In this document: in pieces, positions 33,571 through 43,580 of the stretch
Numbering within the stretch: position 1 is the first letter of the stretch
Layout of the letters: each line of letters begins with the position of its first letter
Assembly (NCBI GenBank): GCA_963930775.1
Contig: OZ005689.1
Span: 22,690,058 to 22,754,057, forward strand
DNA: 64,000 nt
Direction: 5' to 3'
Source: Cliona cf. orientalis
Lineage: Eukaryota; Porifera; Demospongiae; Clionaida; Clionaidae
Translations under genes and position numbers: made by a program
Notes under the pieces: model-generated
Databases searched by the model: none
Seen by the model: only the letters and a program-made list of their open reading frames with translations
What the model was told of the DNA's origin: nothing

Positions 33571-34153
33571 GATATGATTTATACCATTTCTTCAGCCGCT
33601 TTCTTTTTTGTGTTTATCTCACTGGCTATTTGCTGGAGGAGGGTATTGGTTGTAGGTGTACCAGGAGGGAGAGTTACCAGTGTCAGTGTAAACATCTGCT
33701 CAAGGCAGGAAATCTGTTCATTGACTGTGTCAATGTCGTCTCGTAGGGTAGATTGCTGCTGTAGTGCATCTGCGTACTGGATAAAGCTTGGTCCAGCTGA
33801 GCCTGGTATGGATTGCAGAGCTATTGAAACATCTAGCTCATGGCACGCATCTTCCAAGAGTGTGAACAGCCTGAAGAAGATGCCTAAGCTGATGTGGAGA
33901 CCTGGAGGGCACACCTGAAACATTCATTCATGGTAATACTATACACAGTATTCTATACACAGTATTGTTATGATGCTTATTATAAACCTACTTTTTGTAT
34001 ATCTAGAGCTACATATGGCTTCCTGATGACATTATTGAAGAGCTTTGCCTTCTTGATGTTCCCCCCATCATCTTGAAAGGCCTTCAGGTCCCGCTCAAGA
34101 GTGGCATTCGATCTCAAGCTTATAGTTCCCCGGATACTGGGACTCTTGATTAA

Positions 34154-35151
34154 GGTACCATTAAATTGCGTGGGCGTGAGCGTGAGGATTGGCTAATTCA
34201 ATTAGCGAATCGTGAAGGGGCGTGGCCGAAGAGGCCATACGAGTGCTTTTGGTTGAAGGTGGGCGTGTCCAGAATCGGCCAGGGATGATTTTGCGCGTGT
34301 AATTAGCAACCGGAAGTGGCCCCTGAAGAAAGACCGGTAATGCCCACATCAAAGCAAGATCAAAGCATTCTTTCTTAACTATTAACCGCAACGACTTAAA
34401 AAAAAAAAAGCTAATTAGGCCTAATTAAGCATGTGGGCGTGTTCCTGGCACTGTGTGGAGTGTGTGCGTGTGCGTTAATGCAGGTTTTATTGCTTCTGAT
34501 TGGGCGTGGCTTCACGGGCCAGTGCTTGGATATCGGCGCCTGGGACTTGGCCGCGGCGATAGGTGGGCGTGTCACGGAAGCGGTGGTGACCTTTGAACCC
34601 CGCGAGGAGGCTTTGGGGGCGTGGCAGGAGGTCAAAGGTGAGGCCATGTCAGTTAATGAGGCACTGTACTCGGGTGCGATCGAGGGGACCGTACGGCTGG
34701 ACGGAAGCTGACGATGGTTTGAAGCGGATGTGGTTGCGATGACGTGTTGTTACCCCGCCCACACAGGAAATGAGGTGAGCTCTTGTGTGGGCGGTGTGGC
34801 AGAACGGCCTTGAAGTGTTTGTGTGTGTTTTGGCCTTGAGGAAGCGGTGTGTTTTAATTGGGATTGATTGTGGGCTTCCGGTGGACATCCGGTGGCAAGT
34901 CGGCACTTATTGAGAATGGTGGCCCTTGAGGCACAGGGTGGTGCTGTTTTGGGCGTGGCCTGGCCCCTCCCTTCCGGCTCGTCTTCCGGTCCATTGAGGA
35001 TATTAAATGAACACTTCCGGCTCTAGCAGCCACACCCCTGAGACCTGGGCAATTAAAAGGGCGTGGTTACACAGCATGCACCTCACTTATGACTTTGATG
35101 TGGTTTAGGTGTCATATTCCCCACCTCACACCCACACAATTTAATGGTACC
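34154..35151. mobile_element. GC-rich TTAA element, copy 1 (998 bp)
   Basis: TTAA at 34150-34153 and 35152-35155 flank GGTACCATTAAATTGCG and its inverse TAATGGTACC. The interior is rich in GGGCGTGG/GGGCGTGT boxes (at least eight) and CCGGAAG/CTTCCGG boxes. Copy 2 is at 62225-63231 with high similarity. The TTAA duplication suits piggyBac or Kolobok mobilisation. It sits in an intron of the RAG1-like gene. A 92-codon frame is open in both copies but looks incidental. Confidence 0.8.
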
Positions 35152-37339
35152 TTAACTGGCTAGATGCTATATGGCACCACAGACAGCAGTGACGTCCTAA
35201 CGGTGGTGAAGTATGTTTTAGTTGTGTTGACTATGGTGTGTTTGACTGACTTACCACTAGCTCCTGACAGGCCAAACATTCTGGTCAAGAATTCATAGTC
35301 GCCACAGAAGAATACCTTAATCTTTTTCCCGCTATCAAAAGTATTACAGGTACGTGTAATTTATTACTATTTTAATTTTAACTAATTGTGCAGTGTTGTA
35401 AATTTAGGCCTCTCACTTCCAGGTGTGCTTCTCCAAGTCTCCAATCTCCTTGCCAAACTGGTCCCCAACTACCTTCAGGTTGGTCACTGTGTCTGGAGCT
35501 TCAAAAATACTAAACACACAGGTGCTAGCTGGCGAGTTAGGAGTCTTGGTGTTCACAATCTGGAAGACCATCTTGAACGTGCCACCACCTTTATCCCCCC
35601 CTACCTTCAACCAGATCTCGTCACTGGGGATTCTTCCTTGGTGCCAAAACAGGGTGTTGTTCCTTATTATTAGATATCTCAAATACCCATCTGATACAGG
35701 AAGGGGGTGGGATTCCTACCTCTCATGCTGATCCAGCAATGCTTCAACCTTATCCCACAAGGAAGAAACGTACACATAAGGTGCTGTCCGAACTTCCTCT
35801 CCACCTCCACCTCCTTCCTTCAGAGGAAAAGAAAAAGCACCAACCTCGGCAATAAGGTGGTCCTGCACAAGCTCCTTTGCTCTAGTGCGCATTTTTCCTT
35901 CACTGGCAAAGGATACACCCCATTCACGAAACCACCTATCAGTAATTACAGGTCAGCGCTGACTATAATAATTATTATTATGTGGCATAAAACTTTGTTC
36001 ACCTTCTGACCTCTCGCAGCTTTGTCCATGGGATGCAGAGGTCTGCCTTCAGCGCAAGAATCTGGTTTACTGGCACCTCCACCTTGAACCCACCTTTGTG
36101 CAGCTCACAAAGGATCTGCTCACGTTCCGTAGAAGTACGAGCCTTGATCTCCTCCTGTAGCTGAACAACATCTGCACCCCGACTGGTTAGAGACCTGTGC
36201 TTGCTTAGCTCTACTGTGCGGGTTCTCACGGTCTCCTTGGAAGCAGCACTTGAATCCACTCGGGGCTTTGCAACTCTCATGAAAGTAAGTGGCTATATTA
36301 TTTAGTTTTAGTGAGCTTGTGTATGGTTTATGAAGTTTACAACTGCTTACTTGACCTCCTGTATTCACCTCAAGCACACCATGAGACTCTTGACGACGAA
36401 CTAAAACTAGTCGTCAGCTTCATTTCTTGAGGGGTCAAAGGAGCATCTGGAGACTTGGCAAGAACATCCTCAATGGTGCTAATTTGTGACTGAGAATTGC
36501 TGTGGCCTTCCAGACAATAACTCTCCACATGTTGCTGGTAATTTGCTATTATAGGATGCTTAATGATATAAATGTGCAAATCTGTATGTAGTTGAATATG
36601 CTTATGTATACCTGCTGCTATATGCTGCCTGCACTTCTTACAGGTCACTTGAAGATACCCTAGAACCTTCATTACTACAGGGGAAGGCTGGACCATGGTG
36701 TTGAAATCATGCAAGTGATCACTACCACAACAGGGGCAACAGAATCCTCTCTCCCTCAGACTTGTGCACAGACATCCCACACACACGAGTCGATTGCAGG
36801 TTGCCAACTGGATCAGCCGATCAACAATGGCTGAGCGGAGATGACACATCAAGTCGTCAGTGGACAAAGAGCTGGTGCATGAGTGTATTGCTAGAGAGTT
36901 GAGATTAGCTGGATTGAACAGGCTTGGTGGAGCTATTGCATACAGGTGCGTGATGGCCGAGTGTGTGCTGGTGGTTGATGGACGACCAATCTTTTGCTTT
37001 CTCAGACGCCCACCACTTGATGCTCTCTTGAAGTGATCACACACACTACAACTATGCTCTGTGTGTGCACTCCAAGCAAACAACTGCACAGTGGGAGTAT
37101 ACACTCTATTCTCCTCTTTTGCCTTCTGTGAGCGCACTAGCACATTGTAGCAGCTATGGCAGAACGATGATGGTGGTTGTACATCTGGATTATCCTCCTT
37201 GACTGATAATCCAAAGGTCTTTCTCAGTGCTTCAGACCTCTCTGCACATCTGTAGCTGACTTTAAATCTGGCCAGTGGCTTGGCACAGACCCTGCAGTGC
37301 TTAGTTAGCACCTCCATGTGATAATCATCCATCCTATAT

Positions 37340-37564
37340 TATATATTTAATTGTATTGCATTGAATATTATTGTTTGTTCACTAGGCTTCTGTGCCTAAC
37401 AAAAAAGGGGGAGCTGCATTTTGTTTCCAGGAATGCCAAGGGAAGTTGTTAGTAGTAATTGTAAGCTCTTACTTGAGTTCCAGGAAACTCCCTAGTCTGG
37501 GTTACTGCTGGTACTGGAGTGGTGACTTTGCGGGTGTGCGGCTTCTTCCCACAAGTAGTATGAA
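37340..37564. other. No gene recognised
   Basis: Upstream flank of the RAG1-like gene. AT-rich at 37336-37372, otherwise featureless to me. Confidence 0.4.
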
Positions 37565-37788
37565 TACCGTATTTCTTCTAAAAATTCGGCCCTTCTAATT
37601 ATTCGGCACCCTTTACCGAATGATTGAATATAGTCTCTAATTTTTCGGCAAAGGTCGTCATGTGTATATGCTATAAACGGGAATGGAATGCGCACGCAGA
37701 CGGAATGTTGAATATTAACCTCTAAAAATTCGGCGAAGCTAAAGCAATATTGTTATTTTCATGCCGAATTTTTAGAAGAAATACGGTA
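37565..37788. mobile_element. MITE with 26-bp perfect TIRs
   Basis: TACCGTATTTCTTCTAAAAA (37565) continues TTCGGC; the right end is GCCGAATTTTTAGAAGAAAT followed by ACGGTA (37788). The interior repeats TTCGGC words. It resembles TA-target mariner/pogo-type MITEs. No gene. Confidence 0.9.
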
Positions 37789-38189
37789 GTATGTATGCGC
37801 AATAGGTCTGGACCGCAGCTGCAGCTGCGCAGAAAGTTGCCATGGGCACTATAGTAGGTGGAGTGGTTGCTGGGATACCAGGAACCTATGAATAACCCTC
37901 GAAACTCGCGCTAGTACTAGCGCGAAATTCGAAGCTATATGCATCTTGGTAAGTGTGGTTGCTAAGGATGTTGCTATGTGCGTGACGTATATACGGTACT
38001 GTTCTAATTATCAACTAAATCTGGAGATAAAACGCCCGTGCTGGCGCGCCTGCACGTTTGTAATAGACTTATTGTACCCAAGGGTATGAAAGGTCACAAC
38101 CAAAAAAATGTAATTAAGGTGTACCGGATGTGGCTATACTACTAAGGTTTCTACTAGAGTAGCGAGGTCAATGTGAACAGACAATAGTG
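37789..38189. other. Non-coding stretch with a 16-bp palindrome
   Basis: GCGCTAGTACTAGCGC near 37908-37923 is a perfect palindrome, and CGCAGCTGCAGCTGCG lies near 37821. No coding signal recognised. Confidence 0.5.
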
Positions 38190-38457
38190 ATTGGGGATCT
38201 GGACCGAGAACGCTTAGAATTCTTCTTGGCTTTACCCTTCGAGCTTGACTATAGCACCACAGAGTGACTGATGCTTTCTTCCCCTTGAAACTTGCCAAGA
38301 ATTTCTTTGCATCACTATCAATTCCTTCTTGCCTTTAAGTCCATGGCCAGGCACAATATATCCAAATTCAAGCTGGTCTCTATGAGGTTGTTGAATATGG
38401 CTTACTTCGGTTAGCTTAACCCAAGGAAATCCAAGACGTGCAAGCTACATAACAGAA
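38190..38457 (-). pseudogene. Third copy of the transposon-accessory N-terminal domain
   Basis: On the minus strand LARLGFPWVKLTEV, QLEFGYIVPGHGLKGK and KKASVTLWCYSQARR are read with one stop or shift. GY....G......TLWC is the same pattern as in the first domain of the accessory protein at 3662-4075 (DIGYLHGN...NTTLWCDG). The piece starts at a splice-acceptor-like TATGTAG. It ends abruptly on the LINE, and no SHOCT end is visible nearby. Confidence 0.4.
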
Positions 38458-39253
38458 CATCATCCTTTATACCTCCCCTATCAAATTCTGCCACTGTGGC
38501 TCATACACATATTGAAAAGGCTGAACTTTTAAACTCATTTTTTGCCTCTTGTTTCAATCAATCTCATAGTCCATTGGACATTGCTGACTCCCATGTTATA
38601 CCCCAAGCTGGGGAGCCATGTAGCTCAATACTCTGTGATGAGGGCCTTGTATGTGATCTTCTGGCTTCTCTTAAAGGTGCTCTGAAACGGAAGTCAAACG
38701 CCCCGCTTACATTTTTGAATTCCTGACCCGTTTTTCAAAGCTCAAACCTGATTGGTCAATCCAATGTCATCGCGAAGGCGTGACAAAGCAATATTTTCGC
38801 ACTCGCACCGATTGAGCTGCATGAGAGGTGTGGCGCGCTATACGCGCGAACGATCGATCACGAGGTGAAAGACGGCTCACGATCCTGCTGTAGCCAACGT
38901 CAAGAGGATGAAAGCAGCGAAAAGTAAGCTACATACTAGTAGTATCACTGGAGTGAGTCATGACTGTAGTTTCCTGATTCCAGAGTGAACTTACCTACTG
39001 CATCAACCCTGTCTCCAGAAGTAGCAGCAGAGGGAGGCATTTGCGAATCAGGGGTAGGATATGACAAGCTTGAGCTATGTATAATTTACCTTGTTTGATA
39101 CACAATATTGATTTATTTTAATAGAACCATCTTCATCAGATTATGATGTCAGTGCCATTGCCTCGTCACCATTAGTGGGAACTGCTGGGGACGAGGCCAG
39201 GATTGCTAGTGACCCTCGCACCTCTCTACTGCTCAGAAAGAGGTTTGGCTTAA

Positions 39254-39899
39254 CCGATTATGGGCGATAGACGCCAATTGGCGTCATATACGTAATGTAC
39301 GTTATAGGCGATTGACGCCAAATGGCGTCAGAGCCGTTTTCTTCGCGTTTTTCGTGCATAGCGCTAGGCTACTACGCTCTACGTCCGGTTTGTGGTTAGC
39401 CGCTGACCGCCGCTACTAAGTTATGGCTTCAGGTCGTGCTGGTAGCAATTAAGTGGGTGTGATCGATACCGTTAACCAAGCCGCTCGATCGCCATTACGA
39501 TCGACCCGGGCGAAAGTTCGAGGCTATTATCGTTGAACCAACAGAGCTACAGCCATGGCGCTTGGTCCATAGCTAGACGAGTGGATAGCGACTACCTACG
39601 AGTAGCCGCTTTGTGAAGCCAACCTTGAACGCGAGCGGCAGACTTGGACGGCGGCCATGATCGAGGTAAGAAGGCTTCTAAGCTTTTAGACGCTACTACA
39701 GCGTTTAGTTCGATAGTGTACGGCGGGACAGAAGAACGTGAGGCTTCTGGCAACTTATGTAGTTGTCAGCAAAGCCTTTAGAGGTAGCTAAGGCCTGTTA
39801 CTTAGCTACAATAAGCTTGTCTATAGGACGTTTTATTTTCATGTTAAATATTTCGGAGTTCAAAGTTCAATTGACCCGTACAACCCCGCCCATAATCGG
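39254..39899. mobile_element. piggyBac MITE nested in Kolobok
   Basis: TTAA (39250-39253, 39900-39903) flanks CCGATTATGGGCG and CGCCCATAATCGG. Inside are GACGCCAATTGGCGTC and GACGCCAAATGGCGTC. TIR and palindromes match piggyBac 1 (26565-30189), its likely mobiliser. The 646 bp has no transposase. It interrupts the 5' acidic part of the Kolobok gene. Confidence 0.85.
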
Positions 39900-40802
39900 T
39901 TAAATACTATAAATATGCCTACTTGATATATTATTTATAATATTATAATAATTATGTTCCAAGTTTGCTGTCAGAGACTCTTCCATCTCTTCGTGGGGAC
40001 CCATACACATCAGATGAAGACGAGACTTACCAACCTCCTGATGATAGTGAGAGCAATGATTCGGATGACAGCGATGATTAGACAGAACACAGTAAGCTAA
40101 ACTGACTTCCAGACATTACACTTAACACTATCAAATATGTAGCTTAGATGTTGCTCTGGCATATCTTAACAACAGTGGTAGTGAGCACGACTCTTCCGAA
40201 AGCGATTTTGAAGGGTGTAGCTACATGTACAATATTACTAATAGTATGACAACATGCATGTATGCTCCTGAATGTCTAGACCAACGTCTGAAAGTGGTTC
40301 TGAGTCTGAACAAGATGATGATTCCTCACATGCTTCAAGTTCAGGTTAGTCAGCACAATACAATGATATACAGTATTGTACATGCACATGCATGTACATA
40401 TATTTTACTGTTTACCTCTATAGTTTTCTCAATGAACTCTCCCACTCTGGTTTCGATTCAGTGTGACAAGGTCATTGTGAGCATGCCTCAGTTGCTACAG
40501 CTGGTACCGTCTATATGCCTACACCCTTCCTGTATCTCCAAACTATCTCATTCAACTCAGTTTAGGGGGTGTGGAGTGTATCTACACTTCAAATGTGATA
40601 TAGGACACACATACTCATGGTCGTCATCAGATGAGCATCTAGATAAGAGAGGGTATTCTATCCACTCAAACAATCTACTGCTTAGTGCTGCTTGTTTGCT
40701 GTAAGGAAATTGTTTCAGTAAGATCTCACAGATGTTGGAATTCATGGGTATCAAAACTTTCTCAGAAAATATGTATTATAGGTGAGTGATTCTATGGTGT
40801 AC

Positions 40803-40836
40803 TTAGCGTCGTCCCCAGGCCTTCTGAGGGGACGAT
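40803..40836. repeat. 34-bp hairpin, probable collapsed MITE
   Basis: TAGCGTCGTCCCC and GGGGACGATGCTA are separated by 11 bp in a Kolobok intron. The CGTCCCCAG core is shared with the TIR of the 31884-32209 MITE. Confidence 0.55.
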
Positions 40837-42888
40837 GCTATAGTGTACTCCACATGCACATGACTTCACATCATTGCAGGTATCAGAGAGCTTACTTTTT
40901 CCAACCTATTGAATCTTACTGGAAGGATCGTCAAACTGAAATCCTGAATTCTCTTCAAGGAAAATCACTTATTTTATCCGGAGATGGCAGATGTGATTCA
41001 CCTGGATTTTCAGCTATGTACTGTACGTACTCACTAATGGACACGGAAACGAAGTTGATACTCCACTCAGAAACTCTGAAGAGGTCTGAGGTAAATTTAC
41101 ATGTGGTTGTACATGGAGTACGTCTTAATTTCAATTGCAGCACATCCAAGTTTATACCAATGCTTATATGTACAGGGCAGGGTTTAGTTCAGGGGGATCA
41201 CAGCTTGCCATATATTATGGTTGTCCCCTCCCTTTGAATCTGTAGTTTGCCTGCATCCTTGAAATTTGCTAGCACTCCCTCTTGAGTGAAATCCTGAAAT
41301 AAACCCTATGTATGTATAGCTAGGGAGGTATCAACTGTCGAAGTAGTGTTTTTCTGTACAGAAAAGCTGGATATAGGATCATGTATTGAATACAGGTTGA
41401 ACTACAAACATGGAGGTTCTAGGACTGAAGCGGGCTTTAAACTTCTTGAAGGACAGAGTCAATATTTCTGAAATTGTGACTGATGCATCAACTACTGTCA
41501 TATCTTGCCTAGGTATATCACAATATCATACAAAAAAATTTACATTTACAGCCGATAATGCTGGAATAAATTACAGCTAATGAGTTCCCAGAGTACCATC
41601 ACAGCTTGGATGTCTGGCATAAGGCAAAGAAGCTCAAAAAGAGTGTATCTGAAGTTAGTTTTATGAAAGTATAGCATACAATGTCATGTATTTATAATAT
41701 ATTATAATAATACTATCGTCCTCAGGCTGCCAAAGCTAAAGGGATGGGGATATTGGACATGTGGTCAAGCAAAATTATCAATCACTTCTGGTGGTCCTGC
41801 AGGACGTGTGATGATAATGTAGATGACCTAAAGGTAGTATTTCTTTTACCAAGTAAAACATTTTAATTATGTGAAATGGGGAATGAACTCCAGACATGTT
41901 GCTACGGCAACGATGCCTCATTTTTTGTCTGTACTGAGATAATTTGATATGACATCCTCACCTATAGTGCACACAATAACGCTCACATTACCTCCTAATA
42001 ATGTTATTTTGCAGACAAAATGGATAAGTATACTTCATCACATATGCAATGAACACAAGTGGACTACAGGCCAGTGTGAGCATGAAGAATTGGAAGGGCC
42101 CCCTACTGAAAATGACAAAGTGATCCCATACTTCAAGAAGAATGAGCCTCCTTTTCAGAATGTGCAAAAGATTGTTCTGAATCACAAATGGCTCGAAAGT
42201 GTGAAGTATTATGCACGTTTTAGGTGAGTTACCCCCTGCCAAACGTATTCCTATTTGAAAATGTTTAAAATTAGACATACTGGGCTATTGGAAGTGTTTC
42301 ACAATTCTCTTCTGAGTTATGTGAGCAAGAGAGTTTCTCTAAGGTATGTGTGCACACACCAATAACTTTCACGGACTAAAAATATGCATTGATCTACTTG
42401 CATGTTTATTGACATGTGGGTAATTTTTGAATAATAATTATTAAATTTACAGTGACCAGATTTATGTGCTGAGGATTATTCTTGCCATCATTGATCACAA
42501 TCACCATGTGAAAAGAGCGTATCGTCGAAGTGAGTCTGGCGAGATCCAGTACCACAGACTTTGGAGAAGACGGTCTAAGCACTGGGATGCTGTGCCAATG
42601 AAAGTGAAAAAAGACTATGCCTATGTTCCAGAGATATTGATGCTAATATTTCGATTCCGGGAGCGATTAGACCAGCCTCTGCGTTCCATTGTAGGAAAGA
42701 AGAGAACTGGTTCTACCATCACACCAACCCCCCCCTCCCAGTACAGCCGAAATTATTAGAGCAAAGAAGTCTCGTTTTTCTGAATAACAGTCATTATCAA
42801 ATTGTATGTAAATGAGCAACAGAATAATGACTATAAAATTTGATGTGAGATAGTAAAATGCCAGGTCAGAGTTCATTTGAAAAAAATT

Positions 42889-43580
42889 TCAATGCTCCCA
42901 AAATCCCATGTAAATTCCAGTTGGTGAAGGGTACCAGTGTCTGATGGCCCACACTACACATGATGGGATCACTCTCCTGACTCCTCTCCCAAGGTACCCG
43001 TAGTTCCATAGAATGTAGTGCCTGTATGCAATCTTGCGGTATTTAGCAGGTGAGTAATCGATTGGGTCAGCTCTAGTATCAGCATTATCCAAGATCCCAA
43101 GAGTAAGGACCATGTGATTGACACACAGAGAGAAGAACTCCTCGTAGTTGGTTATGCATTTCACCTTCTGGCAGCAAACATTTTCTGTGGGGTTTCCCAT
43201 CTCCTTACACTTCCCACAGACACACCACAAAGGACCACTTCCACGTGGATCATTGGGTCTTGGTTCATTCTCACCAGGCCCATGACCAGCAAGCTCTTTG
43301 CTAGGCCAACCCCTCCATGTCCACACAACAGTCTATTATATAGTTGCTTTAGCTGTACCGGGTCTAAAGCGTCCACGTAGCTCTCCAGTTCAAGCTGCTG
43401 CTGCAGAAGAGACTTTTCTTCAGTGGGCAGGTGAGCGAGCTTATTCTTGCATGGTTTGTTCCTTGTTCCACACTTGCACTACTCTGTGCACTGAGTATCG
43501 ACAGTACGGCAAGGACATTTTCTCTGGCAGCTGTTCTTACAGCCACAAGAAGTAGTCGATGGAGCTTGAGTTTCAGCCAT
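42889..43580 (-). pseudogene. CXC + P2X7 C-terminal-like gene inside the Kolobok element
   Basis: From ATG 43580, the protein starts MAETQAPSTTSCGCKNSCQR with a CXC cluster (CGC, CPC, CKC, PCKNK). A helical stretch ALDPVQLKQLYNRLLCGHGG follows. Then comes a Cys-rich domain: LWCVCGKCKEMG, NVCCQKVKC, YRHYILWNYGYLGRGVRRVI, PSCVVWAIRHWYP and GIYMGF. That second part matches the cytosolic zinc-binding 'ballast' domain of P2X7 receptors, a domain also found alone in many invertebrate proteins. A TAG after CTE and a one-base loss near NQDP/NDPRGSG break it. The stop lies about 130 bp from the transposase stop, tail to tail. There are no transmembrane segments, so it is not a channel. Confidence 0.75.

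Larger units (their letters stand above)
32678..37332 (-). pseudogene. RAG1-like DDE transposase gene, multi-exon, slightly damaged
   Basis: Exons on the minus strand include 37332-about 36370, 36276-36003, 35935-35720, about 35694-35417, 35331-35255, about 34130-33992, 33914-33585, 33462-33298 and about 33198-32678. The N-terminus has HCRVCAKPL, FCHSCY, LFAWSAHTEHSCSVC, then a RING-like part (CNRLVCVGC, CCPCC) and CKKC...H...H. This is the zinc/RING order of RAG1's N-terminal region. Later exons give WLKVGGDKGGGTFKM, KIKVFFCGDYEFLTRMFGLS with GASG, VCPPGLHISLGIF, GNHVHRCLK and EQSIHAKFN. I propose Asp (GGD), Asp (GDYEF) and Glu (EQSIHA) as the DDE triad, placed like D600, D708 and E962 of RAG1. 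A frame change near 36410 and another near 32880, plus a stop-like gap near 33045, mark mild decay. Compare N-RAG-TP elements. Confidence 0.65.
38909..42759 (+). pseudogene. Kolobok-like transposase, multi-exon
   Basis: 5' acidic exons (about 38984-39053, 39124-39249, 39956-40078, 40147-40217, 40274-40345) have uncertain frames. The core follows: 40426-about 40781 (LQLVPSIC..., NNLLLSAACLL), 40880-41090 (QGKSLILSGDGRCDSPGFSA), 41396-41512 (LNFLKDRVNISEIVTDAS), 41577-41653 (SLDVWHKAKKLKK), 41726-41833 (WSSKIINHFWWSC), 42015-42223, 42275-42343 (HTGLLEVFHNSLLSYVSKR) and 42453-42759. Likely catalytic acids are in SGDGR, VTD and LDVWH or LEVFHN. An in-frame TAA at 40700-40702 and a one-base deletion near 41408 break the chain. 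It is otherwise well preserved. The superfamily rests on TTAA, TIRs and my recall of the motif set. Confidence 0.7.

Noticed and set aside
34433-34711. 92-codon frame conserved in both TTAA elements (also 62514-62792)
   Set aside because: Nonsynonymous differences are frequent, antisense frames are equally open, and no domain is visible; likely a by-product of GC-rich composition.
42889-43580. P2X receptor gene
   Set aside because: Only the cytosolic zinc domain is present; no transmembrane segments or ATP-binding ectodomain.
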